DNA from: Corticium candelabrum
Taxonomy: Eukaryota; Porifera; Homoscleromorpha; Homosclerophorida; Plakinidae
Reading direction: 5' to 3'
Assembly (NCBI RefSeq): GCF_963422355.1
Contig: NC_085106.1
Span: 2,577,068-2,641,067 of the forward strand
DNA length: 64,000 bases
The position numbers and the translations under genes are program-made. The notes beneath the pieces were generated by a model that did no database searches, was not told the DNA's origin, and saw nothing but the letters and a program-made list of their open reading frames with translations. The first letter of the stretch is position 1. Each line of letters starts with the position of its first letter. This document shows, piece by piece, positions 12,297 to 22,550 of this stretch.

Positions 12297-12801
12297 TAAT
12301 CAGTTTAAATGTATATTAATGCTTGCCTTAGACTTGTTCAACAGGCCCTCTTAACGCGAGCAGAGTGGCTATGTAGAGTGAGCCACGCTGGCTCCGCCCC
12401 ATTCTAGGCATGGAGGCTCCGCTTCATTCGACCCCCACCACTCCCATGACAGAGTCGCGCCGCGAATTCACAGCGAGTAGCAGCAAATCGCCTCGAAATT
12501 CCCTTCGACATTCGCGTATTCAGATCGAATTCGAAGCAATGCCAATCCGAAGCGATTGCAATATCGACGTGGCAGATCAGAAATGGAACTTGCAGTGCAT
12601 CATACGCCTTTGAACGCATACACAGGTTCTCAGTTGAAGCTGCATGCGTCATATGCCTCTGCTGCAGTGCATTGGACTGCTGCCTACATACTGCACGCTA
12701 ATTAGCGAAGATCCCACGCTACAGTCGTTTCCTGTAATCTACTACGCCCACAAAGTACAGTACACTTGTAACTGACACTAATCATGTCCCTAGAAACATG
12801 A
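12297..12801. other. Non-coding, no gene seen
   Basis: Short open frames on both strands lack family resemblance. Nothing else is recognised. Confidence 0.4.
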
Positions 12802-13151
12802 TTAACGCTGACCGCAAGGGGCGGTACCATACCAGTGGTGATGGAAGCGCATCCGGGCTGCAATCCACACAGCGTCTGAGACGAGGCTAGGGAACGGATG
12901 GTCTTTACAGAAGACGGAGAAGTTTTGCCACGCTAGGACTGCTGCATCAACATCAACACCAAGGTCGTCATCGTCTGCCTCTTTGCCTGCATCTTCTTTC
13001 TTATATCTCACATAAAAGCGTTTTGCTTTCTGAAGTATATTGTCTATTTTATTGTGTACCTCATCTCTTGTGTATGGACGAAGACAAAGGTCTTTCTCAA
13101 CGTACACGTTCAATTCATCGGTTGCTTTAGTTTCTTTGGCCTTTTTTGAAA

Positions 13152-13252
13152 CGAAGTGGCTACGGGTACGGGCCCGTACCCGCAACTTGCTCCGGCTACG
13201 GGTACGGCACACTGGTCACATGACGTTTCACGCTGGTCACATGACACTCACA
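13152..13252. repeat. Left terminal inverted repeat of the MULE
   Basis: Contains the palindrome GTACGGGCCCGTAC, a second GGCTACGGGTACGG, and two direct copies of CTGGTCACATGAC. The same order, inverted, lies at the right end. The repeated motifs are plausible transposase-binding sites. Confidence 0.8.
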
Positions 13253-13416
13253 ACTCGCGATTTGTCGACACTGTACGTATACGCATAGCGTTGGGTCGGT
13301 AAGTCAACGAAGTTGTCACAGCTAAGCAAGCTATAATCTTAGTCGGCAATAGGTATGTCTAGATAATTATCTATACGTAAATATGGCTATATATAGCTAG
13401 CGTGGTAGAGCACTAG

Positions 13417-16400
13417 CTACATTGGGCATGCATGGTGGCAATGTCTGCAAAACCAGTACTTTTTCTTTGGCTTCTGTTTCAACCCCACGCACTTCATGTG
13501 AAACCACTGAAGGCAGTGGTTACACAAAATTGCTTGTGACTCATCATCTAGATCATGTGAACAGTACATGTACTTGCAAATGTATCCTTGAGTTTCCTGC
13601 TTCTGCCGTACAACTTGGGTCACAAGCCGCCAAGCATCGTGTTGAAAGTACTTCCTGATTAAATGAATGTCTACATTCTCATCCAGAGCAGCATCAGTTA
13701 CCATCTCTGGCCTAGCCTCGACATCTCTTTCACTAAGCAGTTGTTGTGAATTTTTCAGCACATCTGCTGCCAAATCTGCGTCCACGAACCATTCTAGCAT
13801 TACTGCACAATGTACAGAGTAACTAGCTGGATGTGCTTGTTAGTCCAGATAAATACCTACCCTTCTCCTTTACTGATGTGTGCAACTTAGTAAATGGCTG
13901 GAGAGTTTTCAGCGACTTCTTCTTTTTTGATGGCAGGCGTATCACTGTTAGTTCGTGTCCTTTTGGTCTTCCTCTCTTTCGATATGTAGACGGCATCTTG
14001 ATACCTGACATGAACAAATGTAATTGTCAATGCACCAAATACTGAGTACACTCTGATTTCATTTTATAAACTCACTCTGGAGATCTTGTTTGATCTTTGA
14101 TTTCTCAAAGTCATTATCCTGTGATTTAACAAGAAGAGATAATGTGATACAAGCAGTCAGAGACAATTCATTTAGTTAATCCATCTTTCTCCAGTGCTAC
14201 TTTAGTGGTTGAATGAAATGCAGTGGGTACTTTCAAAACTGAAAGACTTGCATTATGATCTCGTTCTGACCGTAGTACTCTCAGAATAACAAAGAACTTC
14301 TCGGTGAATGTTTCCATGGAGGAAAAGCGGGGAATGACAGATTTTAATTTGGCATTTAGTGATTCAAGTCTATTGTTGGTCGCGTTCAAGAAGTTGCCTG
14401 TGCTGTATTTCATACCCATTGTCCATTGCTTACGAATGGGATGCCACTGCTTGTTGAAGTAGTCGATTACAGCTGCAGGAGCGTTGGTTTTGAAACGAGA
14501 ATACAATTCTGCATATTTTACTTCATTTGTGGCATATGCCATTTGCTGGAGAAGTTCCAAATACAAGGTTCTCTGACCTGATGTGATGCCCATTTTTTCA
14601 CAAGAAATCTCTCGTCGAAATGACCTGAGAGTGTGGTAGAGGCAAATCAAAAGATCAGCATTTGGAAAATTTGATGCTAGTACGTCACGTTCAGTCATGT
14701 CCTTGTCTGCCATCAAAACTCTGGTAGCTGTCCAGGACGGATTATTTTCTTTAAAAATAGACATGATTTTTGATAGTGATCTTTCGGTCTCTTCAAGTAA
14801 CAAAAATGCTGATGCAATTTCACTTTGCCCATTGCCATCTTCTATGAGGATAATGTATAATGGGAACCGCAGCTCAAGAAGCTTGTAGGTGGCATCAATA
14901 AATAATATCTCAGGGTAAGCATCAAATGCCCTTTTCATTTTGGTCATCTTGAAAATGGACTCCCAATAGTTCTTTTTGGTCATTTGTCATTACATGCACA
15001 CTTGAACCTACACGTGACCACCCCAAATGCACATTAACAACACATTCTACAGCATTTAAAACCTACATAATAACCTACCATATTGCTCTGTCAGTTCCTT
15101 GACAGTAACTTCTAAGTTGTTACGGGTACTGCCACTTTTCATTAGCGTAGATAGATTGCTCAGGTCCTTTAAAAGAACCACTTGGCCTGTTTCGTTTGAC
15201 AGTTTATCTTGAACCATCTTCTTGTTTGCTTGTAATGACAGCAACTTTTGCGCTTCTTGCTTGGCATCATTGGAAAGCTTTCTCTGTCGTGGTAGTTGCT
15301 TGAAGAGTTCCTATGAAAACAAGAAGGTGCTGTTATTGTCTCTAAAGTACTATAGCCAAGTGCAATGCAATATGCCATGCCTTTTAATTATTGAATGCAA
15401 GGATGACAATAATTCTTACCTTGCTAATGTCATGATTATGCTGAAGGTTTATACTTTTGATGGTCAATTTTGTCCATCCGTTGATGCTACAATTCTCACA
15501 AAACATGGGCATTCCATTTGAAAGGTTCTGCAATGTAGTGAAGTTGTACATATGAAGGTGTTGAATAGCTATTACGACAAACAAATGAGACTTACGAGTG
15601 AATAGGGCGTTTTCCTGTACCCCGTGACTGGAAGTGCTTTCCACCATGAATACAGTTATACTGTAATTCTGAAAACCATAAGTCAGAATTGAAGTTCTTT
15701 TTAGTTGCTCGCTTCTTGGCGGATTCTAGTGACCTGGATCTCCTAATGTAGAGTTGTACAAATGTTGCTCTTTCGTAACTAGAAATGCAGTGCTTTAGCT
15801 CTTCAAAGGAGGAAAATTCTTGTCCAGTTGTGAGCTGTGGAGCTGTTACAGAAGAGATGTCCAAGTGAGTAGTAGACGGACTCCTTTCATTGCTATTCTC
15901 TGTACCTTCGTCACATGGTGCATTTTTGTGACAAAAACTGTCTTCTTCAGTTTTGCAGTCTTTCTGCTTCAGGCTAAGTCTAAGTCTAAGTCTGCTTGCT
16001 TGAAAAGACGATGCCGTGGGTACAAGTGCAGACTTATCAATGACGTTTGTCACGTCAATAGTCTGAGTGGATATCCAACACGCTAGCACCTTGCGTAGGT
16101 AAGGTGAATATTTACTTGCTTGCCAAAATAGAGTCAATTTTGACTTTACATCATTCAGAGCCATGTGGGGTGAGCATATACATTCCCAGACATTTGTTGG
16201 GGTAAATGCAGAAATTGCAACAAATGTAAATGCTATTATTCCACATGCCGATGAACACTTTTGAACAGGAAAGTTCAAACAATTTCGAGAACAGATGTGT
16301 TCACCATTGGGGCCAAACATCGGCTTATGCATTGCAATCGTGTGATAGAACATTTTCCTTTGCTTGCTAAGAACCCGTTTCAGTTCTAAAGAATCCGGCT

Positions 16401-18345
16401 GTGTTTCAACTGACAGATTGATGGGAATAGGAAAACCTAAGGGATCACAGTAGTAGGTAGTTTCAGTACAGACATCTATTACAGCTACCACCCAGTGATT
16501 TCCTGTTAGCAACTTGTTGGAAGCCATGGTGGTCTGAAGTAATTGATTTGCTGAAACGTTTAAGATCAAGAATGCAAGACGTACGTTTTCCTTGCCTTCT
16601 GCAGCTGCTAAAACAGCTTCATGCAATCGTGTTTTGTTATATTCAGAGAGAACTATGCACAGACAGTCTCTTGAACGTTGATTTAAGACATCAGACAAGC
16701 TTTGCAGAATGTCCTCTGTTAGCCAACGATTGCAAGTCAACATGGAAATTTGATGACTGCTTAAGTTACCACATGTCGTTGTTATGGCAGATGCTGGTTG
16801 GTTCCATAACATGTTTTTGAATAGCTGGAAACTTTGGTTGTCGAGTGGTGTCACATCCAAGAAGTCAGGAATGGTTAAATTTGTAGAAAACCAGTTTTTC
16901 TCAAGAGTGACCTAACAAAAAATTAAATGGAGAAACATTAAAGAACATGTTACCCCTAGTGCAGAATTAGGTAGACATCTTCGCAATGGAATTATGTTGC
17001 TAACAGGCTCCTGTTCGCATGGTAATGTTGACAGTTGTGGCACAGTGATGTTCTATTAATGTCAGTTGTTGGTACATCCAAGGATAAGAATAATTAATTG
17101 AAAACTTTACTGCAGTTTGGAGCAGTACCGATTGCGTTAGAATTAGCACCATATAGTTGCCTAATGAACTGTTTAGATGGTCATGTGTGGCTTGCTCAGC
17201 TGACAGCTTATGAAGTGTTGGCATGCAACCCTAGTCCTGAAGTAATATCAATTATGAAAAGTTTTCTATTGCGCTATTTCTGAATTGCATAATAGTATGG
17301 TAGAGAAGCAAAACTGATAAAACTAGTTTCGGAATCTAGAAAGCTGTGACATGATTTTAATATTGATTGATTTAATTGAAAGATTTGAATGCGTGTGATT
17401 GCATATGATCTGTCTGATAGTAGTTTGCTTCATTTATATGACTCCTCAACTTTCCTCCTAGGACCATACTTTACTCATGCTGAAAAGAATTTTTTTGTGG
17501 TAAGCTGATTATTCTGTTCAAAGAGGGAATTGAGTCGCAAAGTATGAGGAACTAATTCACAGTTCGGAAATCAATCATCAATGAGTGCTTCTTTAGAGGA
17601 TTTCCTTAGAAGCAGTTGAATTAGGACAAGAGGAATGATATATTTATTGTCGATTCTATATCTTCGTTAGGCGAGAAAGAGGTGACTACTTTATATTTGA
17701 AGATTAGAGGTTGCTTATATAGTGTCTGTATAGCATATGGTATTTTGCTTTGAGACCTGTTGCTGGTTTTTAAAGTATGTTCTGTATCTATGTTGAAGAT
17801 GTATTACAATAAATGACAGAGGGTACAAAGTGGTGTGAATTACCGTATTTATTCCAAGTCAGCAGTATTGTTGGCACCAACTGAATGTAAACCCTTACAT
17901 TTACCAGATACATGTGCGTGCATGCTCCTGTGAAGTTCATGTCAATTGTACGTATGCAAGGGTCAGTACGACAAACAATGTGTTCTTTCTTGCATCAATC
18001 ATATTTACCTGTGAGGCGATGGATTTGGCTTCGTGTATTGCTAGGAACTCTCTAATTCCATCAAGATCAAATACACCAAACAAGAATCCAGCAGCCTGCA
18101 TTTCATCTTTACAGTCACAGTCTTGATTGATCTTTCCGGCTAGTCTTCTGCACACAGACTCACTGGGCATCACAGTACTGGTGTGGGGGTTGCTGAAAAG
18201 ACTGCTTCTGGGGACAGTGATGACCTGACCCTGCTCTGGACTCACACTAGGAAACTTCAGTCTACCGCATTCCTGCCTGGTCAGCTCTCTGATAGACCTA
18301 CGAGTGTGAATTGTTATCGGAACCGCCCACCATGTATATGTACGG
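13417..18345 (-). CDS. Ulp1-like protease / MULE transposase / PHD-like finger gene of the MULE
   Basis: Exons on the minus strand, approximately: 18345-18012 (start unclear; MPSESVCRRLAGKI... up to a CAG|GTAAAT donor), 16911-15597, 15527-15420, 15310-15079, 14971-14168, about 14004-13853, about 13802-13417. The 16911 exon holds a Ulp1/C48 fold: WLTEDILQSL, catalytic His in GNHWVVAVID, Asp in YYCDPLG, Gln then Cys in VQKCSSACGIIAF. FAR1-like zinc ligands follow (FCENC, LQHNHDIS). The transposase core has Asp in EILFIDATYKL, Asp in TRVLMADKDMTERD and Glu in NNRLESLNAKL. The tail has KRGRPKGHELTVI and a PHD-like CNHCLQWFHMKCVG...WFCRHC. The splice border before 14971 is unclear. No SWIM CxC...CxH motif is seen after 14168, where this family usually has one. 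Further exons between 18012 and 16911 may exist. Confidence 0.7.
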
Positions 18346-18533
18346 CTTCAGTCAATGATCGTCTAACCTGCCTTTGATTGTCGAGCTTGAGAAATTCGCA
18401 AACATTTGGGCGCGAAAGAAACTGGCGGTGGTCAGAACACACGTGCGCGGGGGAGATTTACGCAGGTAACTTTGAAGTCTGCACGTGCAGACAGTCACCG
18501 GCACGTGCAAACAATACGCAAGCGTCAGAAAAG

Positions 18534-18636
18534 CAAAGCTGTCATGTGACCAGCGTGCCGCCTCATGTGACCAGTGTGCCGTGTACCCGTAGCCGAAGCA
18601 AGTTGGGGTACGGGCCCGTACTCGTAGCCACTTCGT
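18534..18636. repeat. Right terminal inverted repeat of the MULE
   Basis: Inverted counterpart of the left end, carrying GTCATGTGACCAG twice, GTACCCGTAGCCG and the palindrome GTACGGGCCCGTAC, ending CCACTTCGT. The arms differ at several sites and by small indels, so the element is not brand new. Confidence 0.8.
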
Positions 18637-18762
18637 TTTTGAAACCATCTTGCCACTGTATTGACTGAGTATCTCAGCCCAAACTTCAGTGAGACGACAT
18701 TCCGCTTCAAGAGTCCAACTGACCTTCGATTTTCTAGATTTATCACTTTGCCTGTCTGCCAT

Positions 18763-19281
18763 CGAAAAGAGAACAGAGTGAGAGCCAGAGGAACAATGAA
18801 TAGCCGGAGAACAACGGAAATGCAAATACAAATACGCGCAAACGCGAAGGTCTGGTACGTATTCGCATTTACGGAGTCGTTTGTGTTATCTTACGTAAAT
18901 GTGCAAAATGATATGGTGTGACCGCACCAAACGTAAATGCAGACGCAAACGCCAGCGTTGTGTGACCGCGGCCTAAAAAAAACAAGAAAGGCTTAGTTAA
19001 TTAAACAATGACGCACTACCGCTATTTACAAAGAAACGGAAAGTCAAGTCAACAAACCAACTGGTCTGTCAGTAACATGTCATATGGACTTGTATAGGCA
19101 AAGATGCAGATTAGCTTGAGACTTCCGTACACACTTGCAGTCTCTTGGTAGGATACGGTGCGCTGATACGGTGATACATAAAGCTGCGTTTTCTCCAGTA
19201 AAGACAGATGACCTAGACATCGAACGCTTGTTTGCTGCTTTTTGTAGAGAGAGCCTCTCGTTTGTTCAACGGTCGATCGAG
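18763..19281 (+). promoter_or_regulatory. 5' flank of array copy 3
   Basis: The left part lies upstream of the Myb/SANT-like start codon. From about 19005 the sequence aligns with the copy 1 flank (about 1395-1701), ending in the shared GAGCCTCTCGTTTGTTCAAC just before the ATG. It is the likely promoter and 5' UTR of the intact copy 3. A long open frame upstream of the ATG is incidental. Confidence 0.45.
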
Positions 19282-20215
19282 ATGATGACTATTGTTCCTA
19301 TCGTTGTGTGTTTAGTTTGCTCATTTCTTCCTCTTCGTTCTGCCATGCTTCAGTCGTCGGGAGGAACATACTGTAGTGTGTGTCCTCCTGGACGAGATGG
19401 AGTAAACGGTAGAGACGGCAGTCCGGGTAGAGATGGAACGCCGGGCAGAGACGGAGTGCATGGGATTTGCCTTGGACAAAGAGAACAAGACGAGAAGAAA
19501 CAAGACGAGAAGAAACAAGACGAGAAGAAACAAGACGAGAAGAAACAAGACGAGAAGAAACAAGACGAGAAGATCGCACAACTGAGAAAAGAAGTGAGTG
19601 TATAAAACGTAAGCCTATTTTCTGATCACGTAATTGCAAGGCACGTTTTCTTTCGATAAGGTTGACCAGCTCAAAAACAGTCTAACGAGATCTTCCGTTC
19701 CATCTAGACCTTCCGTTCCATCTAGATCTTTCTTTCCATCTGGTGCTCGCATCTGTGCTCCAGGTAGCTACATGGCTTTGGGTTTCTGTCTACCTAAATC
19801 ACCATCACCCTACGTTAATCACAAATCTTGTCCGTCTGGCTTCACGCTGTACAGAGGTGTCTGCTACCGTTGGCCTTCACCTCAATGTCAAACTCAAGAC
19901 CTTGTTACAGCTGACAGTACATGCAAAAAGCTTCAAGGACGGTTGTGCACTGTTCCTGAGTTGGACCGTTTGGCGGGCACAGGATGTCTCTTCGACCACG
20001 CAGGCAGCTGGGCTGTACTGAGTCTTCAATACGGTAAATCTTACCAAGTCTACGGCTACTGTTTCAGAGATGACTACAGCTACACCACCGCACATTCAGT
20101 CACTCGCCTGTCCACAAACGACGTGGTAACTATTGCCTGGTGTAATGCAGTGACGTCACTTGGAGCATATGCTCCGAGTAACATCAAAGCAGCAGTGATT
20201 TGCTGTAAGACGTGA
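19282..20215 (+). CDS. Array copy 3: collagen-stalk, collectin-like secreted protein, intact
   Basis: Two exons, 19282-19593 and 19661-20215, with a 67-bp phase-0 intron (GTGAGT...GATAAG), giving 288 residues. Order: signal peptide (1-21, MMTIVPIVVCLVCSFLPLRSA), cysteines 31 and 34 (YCSVCPPG), eight Gly-X-Y triplets (37-61), a charged neck (about 65-118) containing five tandem KKQDE units, a Ser/Pro/Arg linker (SSVPSRPSVPSR) and a cysteine-rich C-terminal domain (about 131-288). That domain begins SGARICAPGSYMALGFC, includes CPSGFTLYRGVCYRWPS and KLQGRLCTVPELDRL, and ends VICCKT. The first ATG of the MM pair is chosen because the leader follows directly and the conserved 5' flank ends there. 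The order resembles collectins or ficolins; the C-terminal domain has only faint C-type-lectin-like spacing and is unidentified. A secreted oligomer is inferred. Confidence 0.85.
19486..19573 (+). repeat. 15-bp coding minisatellite (KKQDE repeat)
   Basis: Five full copies of CAAGACGAGAAGAAA and a partial sixth, identical to each other, in frame in the neck of copy 3. Copies 2 and 4 have a single EQDKK and copy 5 has EQDEKMKKQDK, so the expansion is private to copy 3. Perfect identity suggests recent slippage and possible length polymorphism. Confidence 0.9.
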
Positions 20216-20719
20216 TCGTCTTCGCTAACTGTAGACACATCATGTAGCTACATGAACTGTGACATTTACTTGCATGACAAAAGTGCTAGTTAACAATAGA
20301 AAAACTCTCTGCGTCAACAATTGTTAGGTGTAGCTTGTTTTCACTGTGTATGTTTAGTTAGCGCTATACAAGAGTAGACAACAAGTGCAAAAATGTTGAG
20401 CGACACATTGAAATCTAGTGGAAAGGATTATTGCACGTTCTAGATAGGATAAAAATTATACATCCAAAACCAAAGTCTTGATGTAACTTTTCTCATTAAT
20501 TAAAGTACTTCACACGTTGGGCTATGACCGAGCTAGACTCGTCGGTCACGTGCGTACCCAATGACGTCAAGTTCTGTTCGAGGCCCCGGATTGGTGTTCT
20601 AGGTTGAACACACGCAAACGGTGCAATCGCTTTTTGCCGTTTTTCGATACTCCTGTCCTGCCTATACTGTACACCATGTAAGACGTCACGTCACAACTAG
20701 CGACAAAGTTCCAAGGTAA
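20216..20719. other. 3' flank of copy 3, duplicated after copy 1
   Basis: No gene. Aligns with about 2280-2640, sharing GTTCTGTTCGAGGCCC. Marks the right end of the copy 1/3 duplication unit. Confidence 0.5.
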
Positions 20720-21096
20720 CAGTGGCGGATTCAGAGTTTGGCTGAAGGGAGGCACAAGCGACTAAAAGTCAGTACGACGTCATCAACTTTATGACGTCAC
20801 ACAATCACCGCGTGGCTAGGTATAATTATGAACCAGTTTAGAAGACATGTACGTATGTTACTGGTTTATTGCAAGTTAATTAAATAACACAAACTGTGTT
20901 TGGGCATAGCAACGACATGACTTTATGTTTCAGTCACTAGAGTACTGTCATGCTTTCTCTTGAACGTTAATTTGATTATATATATATATATATATATAAT
21001 CAAGAGTGAAAATTGCAGACGTGATGTGATGCTCATTCGCTGTTTCTCCACAAGCTGCCATCCAATAGATTACAGACTATCTAATATATAAAGCTC

Positions 21097-21155
<59 letters not shown>

Positions 21156-21965
21156 GTTCGCGTTTGGCGGCCACGTCTTTTGTCCGTTAGCAACCGAAAT
21201 CGGCACGCACACTCGGCACTCACAGGGGAAGGTTTGCATAAAAAAATTAAAAACATGATGCACCGGGTCCCCTCTCGAGGGGTCGACCCCCGCGTGAAAT
21301 TTCTCGATGACGCAAACGCTGCACATTCCAGTTCATTCGAACACACGCCCACACCAGTCCTGTGTAGATTGGATGCATCGTCGTCCTTCGCAAAGCTTCG
21401 AACGATCGAATATCTCTTACCAACGAAACTTACTCTTCTAGCGCTTTCGTTTCTTTCCAAATTCCGATTGCATTTGCACCAAATCCAACCTACACGTTTT
21501 CTGCAGCAAGCGCTACACGGGGAGTGTGTCGATTTCTATCGAAACAAGCGCGAAGAGCAAGATTCGAATTCATTCAGCACATCCGGGACCTCGCAACAAA
21601 AATTGCACGTGACGTGTCCACAGACCTATCTTTACACTACAGTATCTTGCCCGTACGAAGGACGGGCCATGGATTCTAGTATACTACATACACGAAAACA
21701 TGCACCGCACTACATACGAAGCAGTCAGCAGAAGGACATTACTGCTTACTCGCTACTATGTCCTAGGCTAGCTATAACTACATATACTATATAAGCTAGC
21801 TACATTTATCCCGAATGTGGTCATTCCTAAACTTATACCAAAGCTACCTACGACGTGACGCTTTGCTTTTTTACTATTTTAGTAAGAAATATTATACTAG
21901 CTAGAGCAATTGAGGGTGCTTAAGGGGGCACGTGCCCTCAATGCCGCCATCTAAATTCGCTACTG
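20720..21965. mobile_element. Possible hAT-like non-autonomous element, interrupted by a Helitron
   Basis: Candidate ends CAGTGGCGGATTCAG (left) and CTAAATTCGCTACTG (right) are inverted with four mismatches in fifteen. No clear 8-bp target duplication is seen and no transposase is encoded. An AT-repeat lies at about 20975-21000. Low confidence. Confidence 0.3.
21080..21679 (+). mobile_element. Non-autonomous Helitron, 600 bp
   Basis: Starts TCTAATATATAAAGCTC after an A and ends with the stem-loop GCCCGT-ACGAAGG-ACGGGC, twelve bases, then CTAG followed by T. This fits the Helitron pattern: insertion between A and T, 5' TC, a 3' hairpin just before CTRR, and no terminal repeats or target duplication. 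A TG microsatellite (about 21101-21150) lies near the 5' end. A 230-codon open frame inside has no Rep or helicase motif and is judged non-coding. Confidence 0.75.
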
Positions 21966-22550
21966 CAGTAGAATGAAATCACGTGGATCTAGCTCTCTTT
22001 CGATTTGCTGCAAACTATTGACTTACTGCATCTGTTAGTTGTGCAACCGATGCATCATGCTAAGCAGCTCACAATACCAAAGAGCAATGTTTCTTAGCTG
22101 TTGTGTGTGTGCGGGCGCACGTGCACAGACTAGCTGTCTACAGCACCGCAGGAAATTGAATCAAGTTCATGATGATAATCAGAGTCAGAGATGAGACACA
22201 AGGTCCATAAATAGATCAAGCAAACAGGCCTTCCAACTGCCAACAGCTAGAGCACCCTAGCAATTAATCAATTAACACAAAGGATGTCGAGCAATGATTG
22301 AAAATGATGAGTTAGTGGTAATTGCAAGATACCAGTAACGTGGCCAATATCTGTTTGACAAGATAGAAACATCCGCGTAAAACATATTGTGAGCGATGCT
22401 TGCTCACAAGCTGATACTCCGCCCCACTCTAACCACCATGCGCGCGTTAACCTAGAATTATGCGTCTAGTGTAGTAAATCTGTCCACCCTATACCCAACC
22501 CAATTACTTTGCAGAATCAGATCCTCGGACTTGTGGTGGGTCTATGCCCA
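21966..22550. other. Non-coding, containing an orphan array-gene 5' flank
   Basis: About 22180-22420 resembles the 5' flank of copy 5 (about 24560-24780), sharing GTCAGAGATGAGACACAA, GATGAGTTAGTGG and GCTCACAAGCTG, yet no gene body follows. About 22470-22545 matches about 2955-3035. This looks like the ghost of a seventh unit. Confidence 0.5.

Larger units (their letters stand above)
13151..18636 (-). mobile_element. MULE-type DNA transposon (about 5.5 kb) with Ulp1-like protease
   Basis: Terminal inverted repeats of about 105 bp start with ACGAAGTGGCTACG at each end. The flanks share TTTTGAA(A) (13144-13151 and 18637-18644), a 7-8 bp target duplication. The element interrupts a Myb/SANT-like gene. 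Its single visible gene, on the minus strand, encodes in order a Ulp1/C48-like cysteine protease, a FAR1-like zinc-binding segment, a MULE-type RNase H-fold transposase related to ZSWIM1/3, an AT-hook-like basic segment and a PHD-like finger. Size, ends and content agree with an autonomous or recently autonomous Mutator-like element. Confidence 0.8.
12802..18762 (-). pseudogene. Myb/SANT-like gene, split by a MULE transposon
   Basis: Minus-strand gene in two pieces. The first (ATG at 18762, down to the insertion near 18637) encodes a basic start and the first helix of a Myb/SANT-like domain (VSWTLEAECRLTEVWAEILS). The second (13151 down to a stop at 12802) carries the rest (LRPYTRDEVHNKIDNILQKA), an acidic stretch and a short tail. 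The flanking duplication TTTTGAA(A) and continuity of frame across GKMVSKKAKE show that this was one intronless frame of about 155 codons before insertion. Such domains occur in DNA-binding regulators and in accessory proteins of Harbinger-type transposons, so it may be a host gene or an older transposon relic. The C-terminal third is not recognised. Confidence 0.65.

Noticed and set aside
17098-17283. Plus-strand gene inside the MULE
   Set aside because: The frame is short, has no start context or homology, and the element's gene is on the other strand. A missed minus-strand exon in this interval remains possible.
19135-19281. Upstream extension of copy 3 from ATG 19135
   Set aside because: The signal peptide begins at 19282 as in the sister copies, and the upstream part lies in the shared untranslated flank.
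19298-19639. Minus-strand frames rich in Arg-Leu-Val-Ser repeats
   Set aside because: They are antisense readings of the KKQDE coding repeat of copy 3.
21102-21794. 230-codon open frame starting in a TG repeat
   Set aside because: It starts in the microsatellite, runs past the Helitron's 3' end and shows no domain or natural composition.
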